From assembly GCA_002633005.1 (NCBI GenBank), contig NMRA01000119.1, positions 9,636 through 71,635 on the forward strand: a stretch of 62,000 nucleotides of DNA. Reading direction: 5' to 3'. Numbering within the stretch: the first letter of the stretch is position 1; every line of letters begins with the position of its first letter. This document shows, piece by piece, positions 34,660 to 44,937 of the stretch. Below the pieces are notes generated by a model that had not been told where the DNA came from, did not search any database, and saw only the letters and a list, made by a program, of their open reading frames with translations. A program made the translations under genes and the position numbers. Source of the stretch: Phoronis australis (lineage: Eukaryota; Phoronida; Phoronidae).

Positions 34660-35400
34660 AGTAAAATTTGTCTTTCATGGGTCACTGGGTGTTCAGTGCA
34701 GCACGATTGTTGGTTTTAAATCAGTTTAAGCCGATACCTTGAAAATCTGTCTCAAAAATGGCAAACCGTGGTTGAGATTTTTGAGGGTTTCCAGGGTGTA
34801 TTTTGTCTGCCGGTCATAGGGCATTTAGTGACCTGTGACATGTACTGAATCTCATTTAATTGTTTTTTTGTGGTATCTCGAATGTATGTGCCAGCTCATT
34901 TTTGGGGGGTCATTTTTTCGTTTCTGCCAGACCCATTCCAGAGTGCAATTTGTCTGTCATTGGTCATTTGGTGTTCAGTGCGGTACTATTGTTCGTTTTA
35001 AATCAGTTTTGGCCGGTACCTCGAAAATCTAGTCTAGCTCAAATTTTTGATGGCGGCATACCATGATTGAGATTTTTGGGGGCCTCTGCTGGGCACAACC
35101 CAGAGTGTATTTTGTCTGTCATAGGGGTTCTAGTGATCTGTGACATATATATTGAATCATATGGAATTGGTTTAGTGTGGTACCTCGAATGTATGTGCTA
35201 GCTCATTTTTGGGGGGTCCTTTTTTGCCGTTTCTGCCGGACCCATTCCAGAGTGCAATTTGTCTGTCATGGGTCATTCGGTGTTCAGTGAGGTACTATTG
35301 TTCGTTTTAAATCAGTTTTGGCCGGTACCTCGAATATATCTAGTCTAGCTCATTTCCTGGGCCCTTTGTAAAGCTCCCAGGGGTCACACCCAGAGTGCAG
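34660..35400 (+). repeat. Right-arm tandem array, ~309-bp units
   Basis: Inverted counterpart of the left arm. GAGTGCAATTTGTCTGTCAT recurs at about 34940 and 35249 and GTGTATTTTGTCTG at about 34797 and 35106, giving a 309-bp period made of two ~155-bp halves. About 2.4 units. Confidence 0.75.
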
Positions 35401-35507
35401 ACAACGGCAGACCTCCATTTCTGTACATACTGATGTGGACTGTAAATGCTCCCGTGGTCAGATGTTGGTACCTCGTTCATCTATGCTAAGTGCTCTGGGC
35501 TGCCGGT

Positions 35508-37408
35508 CTTTTAGTGATCTCAGTAAACAGGATCGCACACCTACGCCTGGTGGCTATGGGTGGATTGTCATCCTGCAGTCCTTTCTGTATATGACGTCTC
35601 TTGCCATTCATGAAAAGGTCACTTTGCGTAATTTGCGGGTGTCTTCGGGCAAAAGGTCAGTCGTTATTAGCCAGCTGTGCCCTCCCTCGGCGCGTTCGGC
35701 GTATTATGCCAGATTCTCCGATCGCTGTTTCCAAGAAATTATTGAAAGTAAATGCTACGGATCTCAAACAAATTCAGAATATGAACGCGTGAAGTCGACT
35801 CGCGACAGACTTCGCTATTTTTTGACACGAGCGATTGACAAGATTCATTGGCATTACGTTATTTTTGACCCCGTGACCTTTCCAGATCCTGGACGAGTAA
35901 GCAAAACGACTTATTTTGCATTGTGCTCTATGAGTATTTGACACTAGGATGCATATTTCTATTAAAATAACAAGTGAATGTCAAAATAGCTAGTCGTCAT
36001 GCATTTATGCCACTAGTGCGTAAATCTCGCGGATTTTGGTTTGACATGGAGTCTTGCAGTTTATGCTCAGGTCTGTAGACCCAGCAAGCGACCAGCGTTC
36101 GAATCAATCCAGTTATCTATTTTTTTTGTTTTCATCCACGACCACAAGGATTAGTGTTGTCAAAGTTAAAGAGATATTGTTCGGCTCGAGCCATAAAAAT
36201 CATGTATTCAAACATTACACAAATAGCACGTGTTGTTCACAGTGCCGAAAATAGTCTCATAATGATTTTCCTGCTAAAATCAAAAAGTCGATGCTTCTGC
36301 TTCTGAATGCCAAGGTCATGACCCTATTCAAATATAAGCCCCAGTGTCGACAATCAACCACCAACAATGGGGACGAAAATTTGAAAAGAACTTCACCTTG
36401 TCAATTTTTTTACAAGTTGTTGCTGAGGTACGAGAATGTTCTAAAGTTGAAATTTTTTGAAAGTAGAAAAATATGTATGTTAACATTCAAAACTTAAAGA
36501 ATACTAAATCATGTTTTGAACATTTCAGCAAATCCTTGTTCTGACGCCTGCTAATACATCTTTGGCGTCAAACTTGAACATAGGGAAAGGAGTCGACTAA
36601 AAACTCATACCCCTTATCTTACATTATGGTCCTTGTTGGGTGGTCTTTTCCCACAGTTGCCGCGTTATTCGCTAAACGCCTAGGTCACGCTAGCAGACTT
36701 TGAAAGGAGTTTTCAAATTTTCCTCCATACTTTTGAGAATTGTTACAGAGCATTATTTTATTTTAGAGAACTGGACAGTAAATTTGTTTTTAGTATCTGT
36801 TAATAGGCCAAAACGGGGTTTAGTATCCTTTTAAATATTGCACTGAACATCCATCCTTACCTACCACCTAACAGTTTCATCTTGGTAACGGATGATAAGT
36901 CCAAGAGCGTATATTTGTAAAATGAGGTGTTTTTACCTGTCTTTTACCCAAATATTAAGTCTGAGAGTACTTCTGGAAACAGGAGCCTAGAATGTGCCAA
37001 CGACCTGAACATAGAATGAAACCGCTATATGTGTAATAAAAAGAGCTTATAGTGCCAGTTGTAACAGTTGGTTAGTTTATTTTGTAGACAAGCAAAAAAC
37101 GAACAAGTTTATTTTGTAGACTATTAACAACCATGTTGTATCTCAAAATCTCGTTTTTATTTTACACTCGTTGACAATGCTGATTTTGAGAAACCCTAGC
37201 GTAGATATTTTTAACTGTGGCTCCAAAAGTAGGCCTGTGGTGTACATTCGGAAACTTTCCCCGCGAATAAAGTCCAATAGGCCCATGTTTTCTGGCGTAA
37301 AAAGAGTGCAGGTGTTCTGATGTCTTTTGCGGTGCATCAGACCTGCATTAGTCTCGTGTTTGGGCACAATGAACAACACCTGAGCTAAAACTCACGAGAG
37401 CCTTGTGG
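35508..37408. other. Intergenic region, unrecognised ORF
   Basis: Flank of the foldback element. A + strand open frame 35435-35941 starts inside the element arm and runs out. Its stretch TPGGYGWIVILQSFLYM (about 35545-35595) resembles the first motif of SLC16-type transporters, but nothing after it does. The rest (36000-37400) is AT-rich with no supported feature. Confidence 0.35.
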
Positions 37409-37760
37409 TCAATCAACAGGTTCTTTGTGAAGGAAGTTTTCAAGTGTGTTTGCCTCCTTTAGAAAAAGGTTGCCATGCACTGTATATTGTACGCATGAAA
37501 TGGTGCCACCCAGTAGCTTACTCCTTGGCCTAAAAAAGCTGGACATGACTACCTGGTCTTTAGGGGTTTCAACGCTAGTATTGCACTCAGGGCACACTGG
37601 GTTGCCCATATGCCCATAGACGTGTCTGTGTCGAGCTAAGTTACCGTGACCCGTCAAAATTTGAATGACATCTCTTATACTCAATATGTCAAAACTAAGA
37701 AGGCTTTTTGAACCTTTTGGTTTGATCACGCTGAAAAAGTTCTCCTTGGTTTCCCTCCTG
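37409..37760 (-). pseudogene. Non-LTR retrotransposon ORF2 C-terminal fragment
   Basis: Minus-strand frame with IQILTGHGNLARHRHVYG and PVCPECNTSVETPKDQVV. The (L)TGHG....H...G....P.C..C...ET..H pattern is the usual tail after RNase H in I/Jockey-like LINE proteins. The His expected after ET is not obvious and no reverse transcriptase is nearby. The open frame continues upstream into an unrelated repeat (37820-38040). Confidence 0.55.
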
Positions 37761-37819
37761 GAGTCGAGCGATGCTCCACTGGGTTGCTGACTGGGTACGT
37801 ACCCAGATGCATACGCTCG

Positions 37820-38040
37820 TTCCATGCGCGCACCCAGGGGGGGAAGGGGCTCGAAGGAGCCCCCCATTTGGCGAAATGGGCAAAAAGGTCCGCCCCAGAG
37901 AAACCAAAACTCAGAGAAAACGAGACAAAAGTCCACAGGAATTCGGCGCGAATGCACAATTCATAGATCTGAACCTAGCACCCCGTTTTTGTTTTTCAGT
38001 AAAAAGTCCACAAGCCAAAACATTCCAGCCCCCCTGTATT
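37820..38040 (+). repeat. Dispersed repeat with GGCTCGAAGGAGCC palindrome, copy 2
   Basis: Inverted counterpart of 33540-33810. Includes a CCCCATTTGGCGAAATGGG hairpin-like stretch. Confidence 0.65.
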
Positions 38041-38090
38041 TTAGGCTGGGTGCACAGGAAGATATTACGATCCGGTAATGCCTTCTTGGT

Positions 38091-38700
38091 ATCACGAAGC
38101 ACAAAGTTGTGTTCTTTCATACTCATTAAGACGTGTAAGAGGCCAAACGTTGAACGTCCTGAATTTTTACTGAGAACTGTATCAAGCGGCACTAAAGGCT
38201 AATATGTAAAAATTATAATTTCGAATGATTAAATTCTTCAGATGTACACCAACTGTGAGGGACCCATATTCCAAAATCTTAGTAGCGATAGGGCGAAATC
38301 TTTTGAATTATTGTTAACTATTTCTTGCTGATTTAATAAGTCATTTCTATAACCTCTCTGGTTCAAATAACTTTTTATGTTACTATTACACCCTGATATT
38401 TTTCGCATTTTGGCAAATTCTTGATTTTTAGAGTTGAAAATGTTTTTACTTGTGAAGTATGCGAAATGATATTTATTCATGAATCGAGTTTTTTGATTCG
38501 CTTCTGGTATAATTAACACCGAGAATTGATGAAGAGCTTTCTGATGATAATGACTAATATGCAATTCGGTTGAAGAAAGGCGGAGTTACTCAAAATTTTA
38601 GTGACAGTAAATTCCACCAGGAAAGAATTGATAAATCATTACATCACGAGATTTTATAACTTATGCTTATACAGGTGGTTTTTATGTATTTCGAATGCTC
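38091..38700 (+). repeat. ~600-bp dispersed repeat, copy 1
   Basis: Collinear with 44938-45535. Both begin CACAAAGTTGTGTT and share GGCCAAACGTTGAACG, TTCTTCAGATGTACA and TATGCAATTCGGTTGAA, ending near TGCTTAT(A/G)CAGG. No coding capacity evident. Confidence 0.75.
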
Positions 38701-38829
38701 TCCTTACAAATGGGCACAAAGCATTGAAGCAACTTTGTCTGAAATAGGTCAATCTATTTCTGTTCAACTTTTCCTATTTTACTCATGCTTCATTGTCGAC
38801 GATGTTGTGTGGGCGTGCGGTTCTGCTCA

Positions 38830-38915
38830 CCCACCCTGCCCCGTTCCATTCTTTCCCGTCCCGCCTGGTACAGTCCCGTCCCTGTCTCGTCCGTTTTCCC
38901 GTTCCATCTCTTTCC
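38830..38915 (+). repeat. Degenerate CCCGT/CGTTCC pentamer-rich tract
   Basis: Repeated CCCGT, CCGTTCC and TCCCGTCC words over about 85 bp. Simple-sequence origin. Confidence 0.6.
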
Positions 38916-38965
38916 CTAAGTTGTTTGCGGAAGTTTGTATTGAAGGGCAAATAAGTTCTACCTGA

Positions 38966-39450
38966 GGAGTTGCTTGGAACTTCGCTTAGCCACACCAATG
39001 TGCCTTCCACAAGCTCACCCATACTTCGCATTGGTCAACCGGTCGAAACCAGCAATTTTAGGTTTGATGTTTTATCACATTAGAATAAAAAATTCTCCAG
39101 TCAGCATCACTGGCAGGAACGTGTGATATGCTAAGTAAATTAAAAAGATACACGGCTAGGCTGAAATTTTAAATAATGATTCAAAAGTATAACCTGGAAA
39201 AAATGATAATGATCGAAAAACCTTCATAACCAAAATTACTAACTCGCAGTAAAACCTTTGCACCTTGCTCCGCCTTTGTCTTGTAGTCCTTTTGTAGCAG
39301 GTGAGGTTTAGTGGAATACACCTGCGATGTGATAGCTTTGGTGTGCGTGCTCAGCATCGCTGCACCTCTTATGGTAGTGCGTATTTGCCAATGGCGTACT
39401 CGACGAATTTTAGCGTGTCTGCAGGTTAGTGTGTTCTGATGAAAACTGTC
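38966..39450. other. Intergenic, nothing recognised
   Basis: No supported feature. The minus-strand frame 39181-39546 runs partly through the tetranucleotide tract that follows. Confidence 0.45.
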
Positions 39451-39515
39451 TCCCTCTCTCTTGCTCTGTCTGTCTGTCCGTCTGTCTGTTCGTCCATCCG
39501 TCCGTTCGTCCCTCC
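39451..39515 (+). repeat. CTGT/CCGT tetranucleotide tract
   Basis: TCTCTC, then CTGTCTGTCTGTCCGTCTGT and CCATCCGTCCGTTCGTCC. Simple repeat. Confidence 0.8.
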
Positions 39516-39824
39516 CAGCCACAATCCCGACCACCCACCGGGGCAAATTGAAAACGATTAGGCTGCTTTGTCAATACTCTGGTAATAATTTTCAGAGCAC
39601 TTAGTAATTTTAAAACTCTTTGTAAATTAATCGAATTAATGTTATTGTTTAAAATTTGGCATTTGTTTTTTTCAACTGGATAAAAGACGTAAGAATGAGG
39701 TCATAAATCATGACGTTCTGATGACATCATCACAATAGGCCCTTTGCATATAGCGGAGGGAACGCGCTGAATGTGAAAAATGTAACATAACCTTAAATTC
39801 CGAGAGTTAGAAGGATTAATAATC

Positions 39825-40517
39825 ATGGCAGCGATGTGTTTTGAAAAATTTGAACAGTTCTCGAGCGATGGGTCGCAGAACTCGGACGAACCGGAAACAA
39901 ACGAGGACACAGCTGATGAGGAAGAAGTACAGTCGCGCTCTGAGCGCAATTCATCTTCCGAATCAATAGGCTCACCTGAAGTTACGGTTGAACCAGCGAC
40001 ATCCGAGGAAGATGTTTCGTGCAAAGAATTGACGGAAGGCAAGACTTCGTCATCGGATTCAGCTGCCGTCCAAAGTTTTATCAGTGAATCCGTCAGCTCA
40101 ATTAAAAGCGACGACGAAACAAATGAGGCAGACGACGACGAAACAAATGAGGCAGACGACAACGGAAGAGAGTCGACAGTCAACTGTTCCAATAGGCGGT
40201 CCAGCAGTGACGTTGAAAGTTTTGATGAGGAAAGTCTCCCAAAAACACGATCAGAACTTGAGTATGAAAGATTCCTTGCATTTAATGAGATGATGCTTGA
40301 AAGATTAAAACACATTGATGAATGGCCACCGCCCAGACCGAGTCTATGGAAAAGGTTTAAAAACAGATTTTATAAATGTTTCCCGCGACTCAAGCCAAAA
40401 CCAAAGGACAGGAGATACATCATTCATTTCCCGAAGCCATGGCTCAAACCCAGGACGTATGATTGGTATCTTCCAGATCAATTTGACTGCATCGGATGGA
40501 TGTGCTCGAGTTATTAG
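39825..40517 (+). CDS. Unrecognised acidic/Ser-rich protein with basic Pro/Trp-rich C-terminus, 230 aa
   Basis: Longest single open frame outside the two main genes. The first ATG is preceded by in-frame stops (TAATAATC just upstream) and the stop is at 40515-40517. Residues ~5-160 are Asp/Glu/Ser/Thr-rich, with an exact 24-bp tandem duplication (40110-40157, DDETNEAD twice). Residues ~145-170 (ELEYERFLAFNEMMLERLKH) look helical. The last ~60 residues are basic with aromatics (WKRFKNRFYKCFPRLKPKPK, then PKPWLKPRTYDWYLPDQF). No signal peptide or membrane segment. A good donor CAG|GTAAAA at 40538 lies after the stop, and exon-like pieces follow (41530-41580; 41924 on), with AATAAA at 42709. I do not recognise a family. 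The antisense 204-codon frame is a mirror of the acidic composition. Confidence 0.5.
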   Translation: MAAMCFEKFEQFSSDGSQNSDEPETNEDTADEEEVQSRSERNSSSESIGSPEVTVEPATSEEDVSCKELTEGKTSSSDSAAVQSFISESVSSIKSDDETNEADDDETNEADDNGRESTVNCSNRRSSSDVESFDEESLPKTRSELEYERFLAFNEMMLERLKHIDEWPPPRPSLWKRFKNRFYKCFPRLKPKPKDRRYIIHFPKPWLKPRTYDWYLPDQFDCIGWMCSSY

Positions 40518-40538
40518 CCTTAACATGATTTTATACAG

Positions 40539-41529
40539 GTAAAATTTTCACATACATCTTACTGATAGATTTGAATTTCTGTTTAAAAAGCTGAGGAGCT
40601 CATGAATATCAATTTATCTCTGAAACAAGGCTTGAGCAGTATGGAGGTTTGTTCGTATTCCAACAGCAAACACAAATCGAAGCTTATGCACCAAATTAGC
40701 CAGTTAAAAACTTTTTGTTTCAATTTATAATAGTTAATTGTATTTAAAGCATATTCTACGGTGGTATTTTTGTTGATTTTTCTTTCCAAAATGACAAGAC
40801 GTGTTCTCGCACAAAAGGGGTAAACTGTCGCTAAATTCAATGTGAAGTAAGGCTTACTACCGCGGCGTGGTCTTCCTTGCGGACCTCATATCTTGCCGTT
40901 GTCATCAGAATAACTAGTTAATAGCGAGTGCAAGCATGCATCCACATAGCCAGGCAGTTATATAATTGGATCCGGGAGTTTTAAACTCATATAATCTCTC
41001 GCGTTCAGTCCCTCACGGAAAAGTCTTTTTCCGGCCAACTCGACATGAAATTTATATAACTGCAGAATGCAGGGTACGAATGTTGTTGTCACTCTTGGGT
41101 TTGATTGACCTTCACCTTGGAGCAGGAGACTTCCGAAATCGTCTCTCCAAACCTGCCCCAGGAGAAGGGTCGCATCAAAATAAAAGAGCCAAAATCTGTG
41201 CCCAGCTGGAAAAAAAAGACAACATTGATCACACATGGTAGCCTCGTCAAATCGTCCGTTTATAAATTATAAATTAAAAAGGGGAGCGCTGGATGGAATG
41301 GTGAGAATAAAAATCTGAAAGGCGAAATAGCTTAAGGCATAGGGTATCAACTGAAGGACTCGTAATCAGATTACAAGAATATTCCCACTTGCGTCCCAGA
41401 GGATGAGTACTTAAACTGTTCACCCATCAAAAGTAATGTTTATCCATTGTTTGAAACCATCATCAATTTTATATTACGTCAAACGATCGGAAATATTTTC
41501 AGACTGACGATTTTATGCTTGTGTTTCAG
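40539..41529. other. Possible intron / intergenic
   Basis: Between the donor at 40538 and the acceptor at 41529. Overlapping frames on both strands at 40958-41241 are open for ~92 codons. The minus-strand one ends ARDYMSLKLPDPII, faintly C2-domain-like but too short to call. Confidence 0.35.
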
Positions 41530-41580
41530 TTGGTTGCCGTAATGGACAACATGGTGTATGGACTACGACGATTCCTGCAG
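41530..41580 (+). other. Possible small exon (51 bp)
   Basis: Flanked by TTGTGTTTCAG and CTGCAG|GTTAGG. In one phase it would join to the frame beginning at 41924 (GCRNGQHGVWTTTIPA, then RPSLQETSKV). It is past the stop of the 230-codon ORF, so if used there it would be 3' UTR. Confidence 0.3.
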
Positions 41581-41923
41581 GTTAGGAACCAAGTATTTCA
41601 TAAAATACCTCCAAAATCCCTATGCATAACATATAATCAAATCTGCAGTCGTGTGTTGTACCTTTAAATGTGTAAAATGCACGGAGGCGTGTTTATGTGG
41701 TGCCACTTTCTCTCCGTTCTCACGTATGCCTACTTTATGACACAGTGTTTTTCAATTCCTGGATAGATAACGTTGAATCGTGAAATGGCGAAGATTAGAG
41801 ATGGGCACGCTGTTTTAGTTTTGCAACCTATCGCCATCATCGCCATTGTTGTCATCAAATTTATTGCTGTCATCATTATTGCTTCCCGATGAATGGACAC
41901 GTCTTTTACATGCTTTTCAGTGC

Positions 41924-42216
41924 GCCCATCGCTGCAGGAGACGTCGAAAGTCATTACCATGTCCGATATGAAGAAGGTCGACCGTGCGATAGAATGTGAT
42001 CATGTGAGCGCTCACAAGAAATCCAGCGAGTTGTCAAGTGTCCAAGTTCAAACAGCGCGTATCGAAGAAATCTCGGAGAAACATATCTCGTCGATATCTC
42101 CTGAAGAAAACATGACTAGCCTAGGGCACGAAGCTTCAGTTTTCTACGCAGAAGATCCCACTGCCTCAAACTTCTATTTAAATAGCTACCGGTCTAAGGA
42201 AATCTGTGACATTTGA
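41924..42216 (+). pseudogene. Possible exon or relic: KVIT...IECDHV.AHKKSS ORF, copy 1
   Basis: Follows CATGCTTTTCAG. The open frame reads SLQETSKVITMSD, AIECDHVSAHKKSSELSSV, IEEISEKHISSISPEEN and ends with a stop at 42214-42216. The same frame recurs at 46638-46844 with many residues retained (KVIT, IECDHV, AHKKSS, LSSV, PEEN), which suggests past or present coding. Family unknown. Confidence 0.4.
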
Positions 42217-42708
42217 CAATTCTTCCAGAGACAATTTCAATTCTTTCTATCACGATGGCATGGACCAGTTGCATATGTGTACATCTTACCACAAAAGACG
42301 ACAGGTTAGTTTTATACAAGAGACCACTGTGCAGGGAACAAGCTTTCCAGGCTCGATTTGATAAACACAGACCTTGTAGCTAACACATCGTACAACAGCC
42401 CAAAAAACTGGATGCCAAAGAACGAACCTAGAAAACATGAAAAACCCAGACGCACGAAATTTTTTATTATTTTAGCAGAACCAAAAGTTTCAATGTAAAC
42501 TGTATAATCAGATGAAATGTTTGTGCAAAGATCATCTGCTGCATGACTAAGGTAAATATATCAATGAATTAATGAATGTTTAATTAAAAATTTTATGTGT
42601 TCGTGTTTTGGATCATCCTGTGCATATCGGGCATTTCAAGACACAAACGGCAGTATTTGATTAGCTAAGTTGTATTTCTTTATCATCTTACTTTGCTTTA
42701 TTTTTCTA

Positions 42709-42714
42709 AATAAA
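42709..42714 (+). terminator. Candidate polyadenylation signal AATAAA
   Basis: In a run TCTAAATAAACAAAAATACAATAAAAA. It would close a transcript starting before 39825 and including the 41530 and 41924 exons. Confidence 0.3.
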
Positions 42715-42849
42715 CAAAAATACAATAAAAAATATAAATTATTTTGTGTTTGTTTTAATTAAGGACATTAGCGATCCACACGTAAAATTTGGGTCTGATT
42801 TTTTCAGTGAAATGTAGATTTTTTGAATCTCAATAGAAGAACCAGTGGT

Positions 42850-43260
42850 CGGTTGCATGAAACAGTCCCAAATAAGGACTTAACTAAGTTCCCTAAATCT
42901 CTTTCGTATTTGTTTCGTTCTTTAGGCACAGATGTCATATTTTTCTTGAATTTGCTCTTCTTTAACTAATGGCGTTTTCTAATAACATCACTAAAAACTG
43001 AGCCCTTGATTCAATCAAAATAATTAGGGACTTAATCCTTAAATTGGGGGCGTTACGTGAGAAGATCCCTACTTATTTTCAATAATGTTAAGAAATCAAT
43101 GTATAGTTAACTCACGACTTGTACCAAAGCCAAAATTTGGCATAGTAATGATACTCAAACAGCATAAGATAGGACAATCAATGTTTTCACAACTCCACAA
43201 ACACGCAGTATATTTAGTAAACTTAGCTGAGTCCCTATTTGGAACAGTTTCATGCAACCG
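42850..43260. mobile_element. 411-bp MITE with 39-bp terminal inverted repeats
   Basis: Left end CGGTTGCATGAAACAGTCCC (42850-42888) and right end inverted (43222-43260) match at 34 of 39 positions. The interior is AT-rich with GGGACTTAA-type subrepeats and no meaningful ORF. The target-site duplication is unclear. The superfamily cannot be set from the ends alone. Confidence 0.8.
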
Positions 43261-43970
43261 AGCACAGATCTCTTACCAATTTTTGCTGAACTGATCTTGA
43301 AATAAGCAAAAATATTTACTGTGACAGGCAATAGAGTTTATTCCTATGACTGCATCGGACCTCTTCGAAGAGCCAGTACACCACAGGGGGCTTACCGTAC
43401 AAAATGATGTGTATTTAGAGGCCCATTCCCCTATATTCGAGCCTGAGCTTGTATCTGGAATTAGGCGCCATTTAAGGAAAACCTTGCTCGAAGGTCATGC
43501 TTAAAGAAGTCGCATCCTATTTATTTTTTTAATATACTCAGCTATTTTGCTCGTGGATTGCGGTCAAGAATTTTACCGAACCAAGGTAAAAGGGATATTA
43601 TCGCCTTTAAAGGGGGTATTGTTGGATGAAATAGATTTCTTTCAGTTATTAGTTTGGCCAGAGCTTCGTTGTGTTTTTTGTGATTTTATTACGAAGCGCC
43701 AAATATCACCGTTGTCTGCCAGAGATTGGCTGAAATCAAGATCTATGTATTTACCAAAACTTAAAAATGCATTGATATTTGACCGTTAGGTTTGACTTAG
43801 CGGCAGAACGTACGTCTGCTACTGTGCATTTCTGTAAAATTACTTTTCTTGCCAGCCGAGCACTAATAAAGTACCAAATTTCCTCATCCTTCACAAATAT
43901 GAAAACATTAAGTTTTCTTTTGTAACAAATAGTCACTGAACTGGACTGTTATACCTGCTATTCCTACTAG
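43261..43970. other. Intergenic, unrecognised ORF 43547-43789
   Basis: An 80-codon + strand frame (LVDCGQEFYRTKVKG ...) has no family resemblance. Nothing else supported. Confidence 0.4.
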
Positions 43971-43972
43971 CC

Positions 43973-44105
43973 CCCAGGGGTCGCACCCAGAGTGCAGACA
44001 ACGGCAGACCTCCATTTCTGTACATACTGATGTGGACTCTAAATGCTCCCGTGGTCAGATGTTGGTACCTCGTTCATCTATGCTAAGTGCTCTGGGCTGC
44101 CGGTC
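43973..44105 (+). mobile_element. Terminal fragment of the foldback-like element
   Basis: Nearly identical to 35373-35507: CCCAGGGGTC through GGGCTGCCGGTC. It is truncated on its inner side. At 44106 the sequence switches directly into the gag remnant. Confidence 0.75.
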
Positions 44106-44902
44106 AATATCCACGGTCTCAACTGACGCACTGTCATACTCGTCGTCAAACAAATTTTCCTTTCCAGAAGACTGATAACTGGTTCCAGCTTCGTGCAATT
44201 GTCTCACGTGCTTTCTTCTCTTTTCGGTTTCCCCGCTTCGCAGGTTTAGTGTTGGGTTGACAGCACCCCTCAAAATGGTTCATCTGTTTGCAGCGGTTGC
44301 ATTTCTTGCCGAATGCTGGACAGCGCTTTGGTGGGTGCATGCATCTACATTTCGTGCAATTAATCTGTCGATTGCGAGTCCGTCGTAGTTCATCAGTATT
44401 ACTTGTGGTATCAGAACACTGCATGACCTCCTGCCTCACTTTATCAACTTCTGGCATTTGTCGTTGTGCTGCCTCCGCCGCCCTCTCCGTGTCTTACACC
44501 TGAGTACTTGTCGCGGTCTTTGGGAAGGCATGAACATTTTCCAAAATCTTTGAATCCATATTTAAGGGCTTCAGTCTCCACGATGCGCAAAATGTCATTT
44601 GGATATTCACATTGCTGTAACAACTTCTTTATCTGAGCATAAAATTGATCAACAGTCTCATCGGCTTGGTGCTCGATAAACTTTAATTTCATCGGTGACG
44701 CATTCCACGATTCTTCTGTGCCTTCCTTCTTGGCACAAATGCCATCGAAAAACGTCCACTGGGTTATCTTCTCGTTATCATTACCATCAATGGAATGACT
44801 TGCATGTTTCACACTAGCCAGGCAGCTAGATGTACGAAGACTTTCGTCAAATACAGCTGGGTACCACCGTGTGTTTTTCTTCCATAGACCCCGAAATTGC
44901 AC
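44106..44902 (-). pseudogene. Ty3/Gypsy-type gag remnant
   Basis: Minus strand. The upstream piece 44444-44902 has a gag-like helical region (ETVDQFYAQIKKLLQQCEYP, then EALKYGFKDFG). A frame change at about 44450-44520 leads into the second piece 44146-44457 with CTKCRCMHPPKRCPAFGKKC followed by a canonical CX2CX4HX4C zinc knuckle (CNRCKQMNHFEGCC). The reading frame then runs into the inverted foldback terminus and stops. No protease or reverse transcriptase follows here; a protease piece lies separately at 31.7 kb. Dead. Confidence 0.75.
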
Positions 44903-44937
44903 ACAGCCAGGGTAGTTCTGCTAGTCAACCTGGTATT

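Larger units (their letters stand above)
31873..35507. mobile_element. Foldback-like composite element with inverted satellite arms
   Basis: The left end GACCGGCAGC(T/C)CAGAGCA (31873) and the right end, inverted (35507), are the same over the 50 bases before the N at 31923. Inward from each end runs an array of ~305-309 bp units in opposite orientation (31924-~32950; ~34660-35400). The core (~32950-34490) carries a decayed ORF. The outer boundary ...GGGCTGCCGGTC also ends a fragment at 44105, and the three downstream flanks differ, so it is a true element end. No target-site duplication is evident. The single N at 31923 has probably collapsed part of the left arm. Class uncertain (foldback-type DNA element is my reading). 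Confidence 0.6.

Noticed and set aside
37771-38202. 143-codon plus-strand frame
   Set aside because: Crosses the palindromic repeat 37820-38040 and the 38091 repeat; no family resemblance, and several other frames are open there too.
39701-40315. 204-codon minus-strand frame opposite the acidic ORF
   Set aside because: It is the antisense of GAA/GAC/TCN-rich codons (Ser/Leu/Val-rich mirror). The plus-strand frame is longer and has a better start context.
40958-41241. Overlapping ~92-codon frames on both strands, one with a faint C2-domain look
   Set aside because: Too short, no splice sites placed, and the resemblance rests on a few residues.
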